From Nitrospirota bacterium (GTDB lineage Bacteria > Nitrospirota_A > Leptospirillia > Leptospirillales > Leptospirillaceae): DNA of 28,572 bases. The translations under genes were made by a program, and so were the position numbers. Position 1 is the stretch's first letter. Each line of letters opens with the position of its first letter. The notes beneath the pieces are model-generated. The model saw only the letters and a list, made by a program, of their open reading frames with translations. It was not told where the DNA came from and did not search any database. The stretch spans positions 1 through 28,572 of the forward strand of contig DAHWGX010000069.1 of assembly GCA_027335985.1 (NCBI GenBank), given 5' to 3'. Of the stretch, positions 24,468 through 28,572 are shown one piece after another.

Positions 24468-25739
24468 TTACTCCCCCGACAGGAATCGGCCAACCGTCAT
24501 GGGAGACTCGACCAAGGCCGACACCCGACTCCGAAAGTGGCGCACCACGACATTCCGGGCATGCCACTCGCTGCAATCCCGCAAGAGAAGTACTCCCATG
24601 TTTTTTTCCGGATCGATAAAAAAAGGATCGGAAACGCGGCACGCCGATTTGATCTCCGACAGGGAGTTCGGCCCTGTTTCCCAGAAGGGAAGAACCATCT
24701 GGTTTCTCCAGTTAGACGAATCGATGATCCGGGCAATCTCTTCGAGCCCCTTGATCGAAAACCCGCTTTCCGTCCAGAAGCGACAAAACCGGAAGTGGTT
24801 CGAGGTGAGGGACTGGGACTGGGGGACAAGCTCCATGGATATCTCCCGGATGAACCGGTTCATCCGAAGAAGCCCTCCGTTTGCCAGGAGATTGATCGGA
24901 ACGGGAATGTCTCCGAGCGGAAAGACTCCCCCCAGAAAGACCGAAAACCGGATCAAGACTTCGTGACCGATCCGGACCCCCCGTTCCCGGAAAACTGGAG
25001 GAAGCCCGGAAGAGTCTTTTCCGACCCCACCGGGACGCTTCCAGACGAAGATCCCTTCCGCAGGTTCGGCCAGTATCTCCCCTTCAAGGATTTCTCTCTG
25101 CCACTTCCTGTTCCGGAATACATAGGAAATATCGAAGATCTGCGTCTGGCTGTCGGGGGCGGGGACGCCCACCTTCCGAAAGAAACCAGAGCCCGCTCGA
25201 AATTCTTCGGGAAATCGCTCCAGCAACTGGGTCAGAATGGATTCGGCCTCCAGATCCTCAACCCAACGGTCGAGACTGTCGCGGACCATCTTCAGGGACG
25301 GTTGGGAAAGGAGTCCGAGGATCTCCCGGACCTGTCCCGGATTTTCCCCTGGAACGACAACCAGAAATCGTCCCCAGGGAAAGAGGAAGACCATCAGCCC
25401 CAAAAGGGATGTTTCCTTTAATTTTCCGGCCCGCAGGAGAAAGACGTCGGAAACGCTTCCTCCCTCGCCTTCCGTACCCCTCCAGAACTCTCCCAGATGC
25501 AATTTCTCCGCTGGAGCCACAAGATCTTCCATGAATTCACGGAACTTGGCGATATTCGTCCCAAGCGTGCCCTCCGGCCAGATCATCCGGAGAGAGGGAG
25601 ACGCCAGGATCACTTCATAGCTCTGGTAGAAAAGGGCCATATTGGATCCGCAAATCTTGGCAAGGTATTCAAGTTCGTCGCCGGGAAGGAACGCCGACCC
25701 GAACAGGGCCCCTTTTAGCGGTCTGTGACTCAGGATCAA
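24468..25739 (-). CDS. unrecognised protein, 423 residues
   Basis: I do not recognise this protein. It shows no signal peptide or clear transmembrane helix, although LLGLMVFLFPWGRFLVVVPG (about 112-131) is hydrophobic and may be a buried sheet. It is rich in Phe, Leu, Glu and Arg, with several short helices in the centre (PSLKMVRDSLDRWVEDLEAE). The Cys-containing C-terminus reads LLLRDCSEWHARNVVVRHF. It starts at TTG with GAGGAA 7 bases upstream and an extended -10 box 34 bases upstream. The GC content and codon style match the core genes. The tusA-like gene follows. A cytoplasmic protein with two or three domains is all I can infer. Confidence 0.7.
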   Translation of the reverse strand: MILSHRPLKGALFGSAFLPGDELEYLAKICGSNMALFYQSYEVILASPSLRMIWPEGTLGTNIAKFREFMEDLVAPAEKLHLGEFWRGTEGEGGSVSDVFLLRAGKLKETSLLGLMVFLFPWGRFLVVVPGENPGQVREILGLLSQPSLKMVRDSLDRWVEDLEAESILTQLLERFPEEFRAGSGFFRKVGVPAPDSQTQIFDISYVFRNRKWQREILEGEILAEPAEGIFVWKRPGGVGKDSSGLPPVFRERGVRIGHEVLIRFSVFLGGVFPLGDIPVPINLLANGGLLRMNRFIREISMELVPQSQSLTSNHFRFCRFWTESGFSIKGLEEIARIIDSSNWRNQMVLPFWETGPNSLSEIKSACRVSDPFFIDPEKNMGVLLLRDCSEWHARNVVVRHFRSRVSALVESPMTVGRFLSGE

Positions 25740-25772
25740 AGGAAATTCCTCAAAAAGACCATTCCCCCCAAA

Positions 25773-25781
25773 ATCATACCA
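25773..25781 (-). promoter_or_regulatory. candidate extended -10 promoter for the 423-residue gene
   Basis: TGGTATGAT on the minus strand (TG, one base, TATGAT), ending 33 bases before the TTG start. An extended -10 can work without a good -35 box, and none is seen here. Confidence 0.4.
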
Positions 25782-26000
25782 ATATATGGCCTATCGGACC
25801 CGTTGGAACGCATTTCTCATCCAATGCCCACATAAAAGCTTACTTCGTTTGCAGCGACCCTGTCCATGTCCATCTTCCAGCAGATTTTGACACACCGGAT
25901 CGAAAATAAGAAAAAGATGCCTCATCATGGTCCTGAAGGGCACCCAATTCCTTCACCATGTCCATGTGGACACCCTGAAGAGCGCATGATCGCGCTCCTC

Positions 26001-26029
26001 TTGAAATAATTCGCCGAATGGACATTAAT
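26001..26029 (+). promoter_or_regulatory. candidate promoter for the Slp-like lipoprotein gene
   Basis: TTGAAA (26001-26006), 17 bases, ATTAAT (26024-26029). The -35 box matches 5 of 6 and the -10 box 4 of 6 consensus positions. The leader would be about 78 bases. A short inverted repeat (25980-25997) ends just upstream of the -35 box. Confidence 0.35.
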
Positions 26030-26113
26030 ATAGAAAGATAGAATCATCATTACGATCTTTTCGGTCCATAGCCGACAGATCTGAAACCAGCCCCTGCTCA
26101 TGGAGGAGTTCCC

Positions 26114-26689
26114 TTGCTCCAACCTAAGTTGTTCTCCCAAGTCGCCATCTTTCTTTGGACTTTCACACTCGCTTCTTGTGCCTTTCAGGTTCCTCCGCAA
26201 CCCACGGCTTTCATCACTCGCCAGGAACCGGACCTCCTGTCCGAGATCCTGAGCCATAAACCCTTACCAATAGGAAGAGTAGCTGTCCTGGGAGGTCAGA
26301 TCCTCAGACGATACGATGCACCGACGGGACGCTATTTCCTGATCCGTGATCTTCCCCTGGACCAGGATGCTTACCCCCATCCCCCTGCAGGAAAGATTTT
26401 TCTGGATCCGGCAAACGAATTCATCCTCTTCACTCCGGCCATGCACGTCATTGGAGAGCACCGCCCCAAAAAACGTCGCTCCAATAGTGCCTTCGTGGTC
26501 TTCGGACGGGAAGAAAACCGGACAATCTCGATGGGACCGGGCCATATCCTCACAGCCGTTGGGGAAGTCAGGGGAATGGCACCGTTCCCCACCGGAAAAG
26601 ATCACCGCCATTACCTTCTCCTGGTAAGCCAATATGTCATGCTCTGGTCGAAGGCAAGAGCTGAGGATTATCCGCTTGTGATCAAGTAG
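26114..26689 (+). CDS. outer-membrane lipoprotein, Slp-like
   Basis: A 191-residue protein with a lipoprotein signal: hydrophobic core AIFLWTFTL and lipobox Leu-Ala-Ser-Cys with Cys22 as the lipid site. The mature part has VAVLGGQIL, GRYFLIRDLPLD, a segment GHILTAVGEVRG and an end with YLLLVSQYVMLW. These follow the layout of Slp/YeaY lipoproteins (a Gly-Gly-x-Ile, a late Gly-rich strand, a final Tyr..Leu-Trp). The start TTG has GGAGGAG 6 bases upstream. An ATG at 26100 is out of frame. Slp proteins are outer-membrane proteins induced by starvation and acid. Here only the fold is inferred. Confidence 0.6.
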   Translation: MLQPKLFSQVAIFLWTFTLASCAFQVPPQPTAFITRQEPDLLSEILSHKPLPIGRVAVLGGQILRRYDAPTGRYFLIRDLPLDQDAYPHPPAGKIFLDPANEFILFTPAMHVIGEHRPKKRRSNSAFVVFGREENRTISMGPGHILTAVGEVRGMAPFPTGKDHRHYLLLVSQYVMLWSKARAEDYPLVIK

Positions 26690-26766
26690 GAATGTGTGCG
26701 TCGGACCTGACAAGATGACCGGATGAAGTTATGGGGGGAGAGATCCTGGGACCTTCCCTCTTCACC

Positions 26767-26795
26767 TTGAGTTGGTCGTTCCATCCCCGTATAAT
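26767..26795 (+). promoter_or_regulatory. sigma70-type promoter of tRNA-Leu
   Basis: TTGAGT (26767-26772), 17 bases, TATAAT (26790-26795). The -10 box is a perfect consensus and the spacing ideal. Transcription should begin near 26802, some 20 bases before the mature tRNA. A GC-rich discriminator (CGTCGGG) follows, as in stable-RNA promoters. Confidence 0.75.
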
Positions 26796-26822
26796 CGTCG
26801 GGATCTTTCCTTAATTCTTTTG

Positions 26823-26909
26823 GCTCGGGTGGCGGAACAGGCAGACGCAGCGGACTCAAAATCCGCCGACCTTACGGTCATAGGAGTTCGATTCTCCTCC
26901 CGAGCACCA
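26823..26909 (+). tRNA. tRNA-Leu, anticodon CAA (reads UUG)
   Basis: A full cloverleaf of 87 bases. The acceptor GCTCGGG pairs with CCCGAGC, the anticodon stem is GCGGA/TCCGC with loop CTCAAAA, a long variable arm (GACC/GGTC) is typical of tRNA-Leu, and the T arm GGAG-TTCGATT-CTCC is canonical. The 3' CCA is encoded. UUG is also a frequent start codon in this window. The 3' end abuts the integrase gene region, marking it as the likely insertion target. Confidence 0.95.
26880..26909 (+). other. probable attachment site (attL) at the tRNA-Leu 3' end
   Basis: The T arm and acceptor 3' half of tRNA-Leu are followed 117 bases later by a tyrosine recombinase gene oriented away from the tRNA. Integrases of this type usually recombine at the 3' end of a tRNA gene, leaving a direct repeat at the far end of the island. 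The second copy is not in the window, so the exact site and length are inferred. Confidence 0.5.
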
Positions 26910-26956
26910 ATACCAGAGCCAGTCCTTAAAAATACACTTCCAGAATAAAATCTCTT

Positions 26957-26975
26957 TTGCCGTTCTCTTGCCGTT
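26957..26975 (+). repeat. tandem TTGCCGTT pair upstream of the integrase gene
   Basis: Two exact copies of TTGCCGTT at 26957-26964 and 26968-26975, 11 bases apart (one helical turn), each preceded by CTCT or a close variant. The second copy contains the -35 hexamer of the candidate integrase promoter. They may be arm-type binding sites of the recombinase or of an excisionase. Confidence 0.45.
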
Positions 26976-26997
26976 TTCATTTGAAAAATGCTACGAT
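26968..26997 (+). promoter_or_regulatory. candidate promoter for the integrase gene
   Basis: TTGCCG (26968-26973), 18 bases, TACGAT (26992-26997). The -10 box matches 4 of 6 and the -35 box 3 of 6 consensus positions. The -35 falls in the second copy of the TTGCCGTT repeat, so a protein bound there would block transcription. Confidence 0.3.
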
Positions 26998-27025
26998 TTT
27001 CCTCAAGAAATTCATGGAGGAGAAG

Positions 27026-28063
27026 ATGGCCTATTTCAGAAAACGAAGCGGGGCATGGGAAGCGTCCATCACCAAAAAAGGCTTCGAACGCACCTCCCGG
27101 ACCTTCGACACAAAAGCCGAGGCCGAAGCCTGGGCGGCGGTCGTCGAGTCGGAGATGGCCCGGGGTATTTTCGTGTCCCGCCATGAATCGGAAAAGACCA
27201 CACTTTCCGAAGCCCTGGACCGGTACGAAAAAGAAATATCCTCCACCAAAAAAGGCTACAACCAGGAACGAAAACGGATCAGTCAATGGAAACGCCATCC
27301 TCTGGCCATCCGATTTCTTGCTACGATCCGGGGGGCCGATCTTGCCCAGTACAGGGATGAGAAAATTGCCGAAGGGTATGCGGCCAACACCGTCCGCCTG
27401 AATCTCGCCATCATCTCCCATCTCTTCGAGATTGCCCGGAAAGAATGGGGCATGGAAGGGCTCGCAAATCCGGTCAAGTCGATCCGCGTTCCCCCTCCTC
27501 CCAAGGGCCGGGACCGCCGTCTTTTTCCGGGGGAAGAAAAAATTCTCTTGGAGGCGTGCGACATCTACGGAGGAGACATGCCCCACATTGTCCGGCTGGC
27601 TCTTGAGACCGGGATGCGACGGGGCGAAATTGCGTCCATGACCTGGGAGATGGTGAACATCAAACAGCGCACAATCACTCTCTCTGAAACGAAAAACGGA
27701 GAGAAGCGGATTGTTCCCCTGTCCCGGGAAGCAGTCAGGATCCTGTCAACCATTCCCCGACGAATTGATGGAAATGTCTGGGGAATAACCCAAGATGCCA
27801 TTACCCGGGCCTTCCTCCTGATTCTGAAACGGGGCCGGGAGGACTATGAAAGGGACTGCAAGGGAAAGAGATCAAAACCGGATCCCAAGCTCCTCACCGA
27901 TATTACCTTTCACGATCTCCGGCATGAGGCCACCAGCCGGTTCTTCGAGAAGGGCCTGAATCCAATGCAGGTCTCTGCCATCACAGGGCACAAGACATTG
28001 CAGATGCTCCGGCGCTATACCCACTTGAAGGCGGAAGACCTGGCAAAGATGCTGGATGGGTAA
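27026..28063 (+). CDS. int: tyrosine-type site-specific recombinase (genomic-island integrase)
   Basis: A 345-residue recombinase. An N-terminal arm-binding-like region (MAYFRKRSGAWEASITKKGF) and a SAM-like core-binding region (about 55-155) precede the catalytic domain. The catalytic set is complete: Arg198 in TGMRRGE, a Lys in ETKNGEKR (about 223), His296 and Arg299 in HDLRH, His322 in GHKT and nucleophile Tyr331 in RRYTHL. The frame is open to 26957, but ATG at 27026 has GGAGGAG 2-8 bases upstream and the usual start. It points away from tRNA-Leu, in island orientation. Closest by look to the short phage-type integrases of tRNA-associated islands. Confidence 0.92.
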   Translation: MAYFRKRSGAWEASITKKGFERTSRTFDTKAEAEAWAAVVESEMARGIFVSRHESEKTTLSEALDRYEKEISSTKKGYNQERKRISQWKRHPLAIRFLATIRGADLAQYRDEKIAEGYAANTVRLNLAIISHLFEIARKEWGMEGLANPVKSIRVPPPPKGRDRRLFPGEEKILLEACDIYGGDMPHIVRLALETGMRRGEIASMTWEMVNIKQRTITLSETKNGEKRIVPLSREAVRILSTIPRRIDGNVWGITQDAITRAFLLILKRGREDYERDCKGKRSKPDPKLLTDITFHDLRHEATSRFFEKGLNPMQVSAITGHKTLQMLRRYTHLKAEDLAKMLDG

Positions 28064-28094
28064 GGTAATCAAGCTATTTAGAAAGGAATATTTA

Positions 28095-28572
28095 TCATGT
28101 GTACTCTCTGTGCTGTTCACAGTGTTTTTTAACCTCATCTATCCATGTGTCGTACCAATGCCAGACCTTTCCGGCCACCAGTGCTCCGTACCCTTTGGCT
28201 GGGTTTTTACCGTCTAAATCTTTCCAAAGTTTGGTATGATAATGGACTGAAAAATTCTTATAGCCTTCCTCTTTCATCAGATCGACAACTTGTTTTGGTA
28301 GATACTTCCTTTTTTCGGTATCTTTAATAACAACATATTCCTTGTTTACTTTTTCGGCTAATGGAGATCCATCTTTGATAAATTCGATCACTCGATCAGC
28401 CTGCCCTTTATGATTGGCAGTTTTTTGGACAAACAAAATCCGGTAGGCAAATAGTGGGCTTTCGAATTCATCTTCACTTAAATCTTTATCAAAGTTTTTT
28501 ATGAAACATTGAATATTGGCAGGAAGGTCTTGATACTCTTCGAGTAAGTTCTTCTGCTCAAGGGAGATCGTT
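28095..28572 (-). CDS. 3' part of an AT-rich unrecognised gene of the island (runs off the window)
   Basis: On the minus strand a frame is open from the right edge to a stop at 28095, giving about 158 visible residues of a larger protein. The start lies beyond the window. A TTG at 28436 could start a shorter protein, but the frame continues upstream without a stop (for example LLEEYQDLPANIQCFIKNF), so that is unlikely. The visible part is Lys-rich and has an aromatic tail (HYHTKLWKDLDGKNP, WHWYDTWIDEVKKHC). I do not recognise the family. Base composition is far more AT-rich than the chromosome core, as expected for transferred cargo. Confidence 0.65.
   Translation of the reverse strand, partial: TISLEQKNLLEEYQDLPANIQCFIKNFDKDLSEDEFESPLFAYRILFVQKTANHKGQADRVIEFIKDGSPLAEKVNKEYVVIKDTEKRKYLPKQVVDLMKEEGYKNFSVHYHTKLWKDLDGKNPAKGYGALVAGKVWHWYDTWIDEVKKHCEQHREYT

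Larger units (their letters stand above)
25740..26113. other. gene-free stretch of 374 bases between divergent genes
   Basis: This interval separates the 423-residue gene (minus) and the lipoprotein gene (plus). I find promoter-like boxes for both directions, an imperfect inverted repeat at 25980-25997 (GAGCGC/GCGCTC) and two short CCATGTCCAT-like repeats near 25862 and 25957. Small minus-strand reading frames in it have no ribosome-binding site and no recognisable sequence. Base composition is more AT-rich than in the flanking genes. Confidence 0.5.

Noticed and set aside
25840..26257. Small minus-strand reading frames in the gene-free stretch
   Set aside because: No Shine-Dalgarno, no known motif, and the composition is that of non-coding DNA. 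I kept the stretch as intergenic.
26762..27586. Minus-strand reading frame across tRNA-Leu and the integrase start
   Set aside because: It runs antisense through the tRNA and the integrase gene, so it cannot be a real conserved gene.
1..28572. CRISPR arrays, rRNA genes, insertion sequences and replication origins
   Set aside because: I saw no regularly spaced repeats, rRNA-like sequence, transposase genes or DnaA-box clusters in either strand. Repeats seen are limited to short hairpins and the TTGCCGTT pair.

Overview
The window is about 28.6 kb of a bacterial chromosome. Most of it is a dense, GC-rich housekeeping region (a hand count of bases 5401-5460 gives 37/60 G+C). Genes are packed with 1-4 base stop/start overlaps and often start with GTG or TTG. 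Gram-negative traits are an outer-membrane beta-barrel protein, an Slp-like lipoprotein, Tat genes and a one-PDZ RseP protease. No gene fixes the species. A deep-branching Gram-negative lineage such as Nitrospirota (Leptospirillum-like) is my guess from gene style only and is not shown by the sequence.

Layout. Bases 113-1264 (+) encode a FadL/PorV-like outer-membrane protein. It is separated by a bidirectional terminator (1284-1311) from a long minus-strand gene train that runs from 22426 down to 1338. In transcription order this is radA, tsaB, [promoter] rimI, a YdcH-like small protein, tatB-like, tatC, [promoter] fhs, a secreted FlgT/VCBS-like protein, uppS, cdsA, dxr, rseP, ispG, proS, yceD/DUF177, rpmF, plsX, fabH, fabD, fabG, acpP, fabF, rnc. 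The train joins one-carbon activation, isoprenoid precursor synthesis (dxr, ispG), undecaprenyl carrier synthesis (uppS), phospholipid head-group activation (cdsA), membrane proteolysis (rseP) and the complete fatty-acid initiation/elongation core. In effect it is one envelope-building transcription unit. panC and rsmI (+) diverge from radA. rsmI converges on a tusA-like gene, which lies downstream of an unrecognised 423-residue protein (both minus).

The right end is accessory. After a 374-base gene-free stretch and an Slp-like lipoprotein gene there is a tRNA-Leu(CAA) with a clear sigma70-type promoter. It is followed at once by a tyrosine recombinase gene and then by the 3' part of an AT-rich, unrecognised gene that runs off the window (bases 28441-28500 have 20/60 G+C). 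This is the left boundary of an integrated genomic island whose cargo lies mostly outside the window.

The points most worth a second look are: a prolyl-tRNA synthetase in which a four-cysteine linker replaces the editing (INS) domain; the uncharacterised secreted propeller-like protein embedded in the envelope operon; the hairpin plus near-perfect Shine-Dalgarno in front of acpP; the island boundary with a tandem TTGCCGTT repeat; and a TatB-like protein without the usual hinge glycine. I did not find a complete undescribed system inside the window. The best chance of one is the island cargo that starts at 28095.
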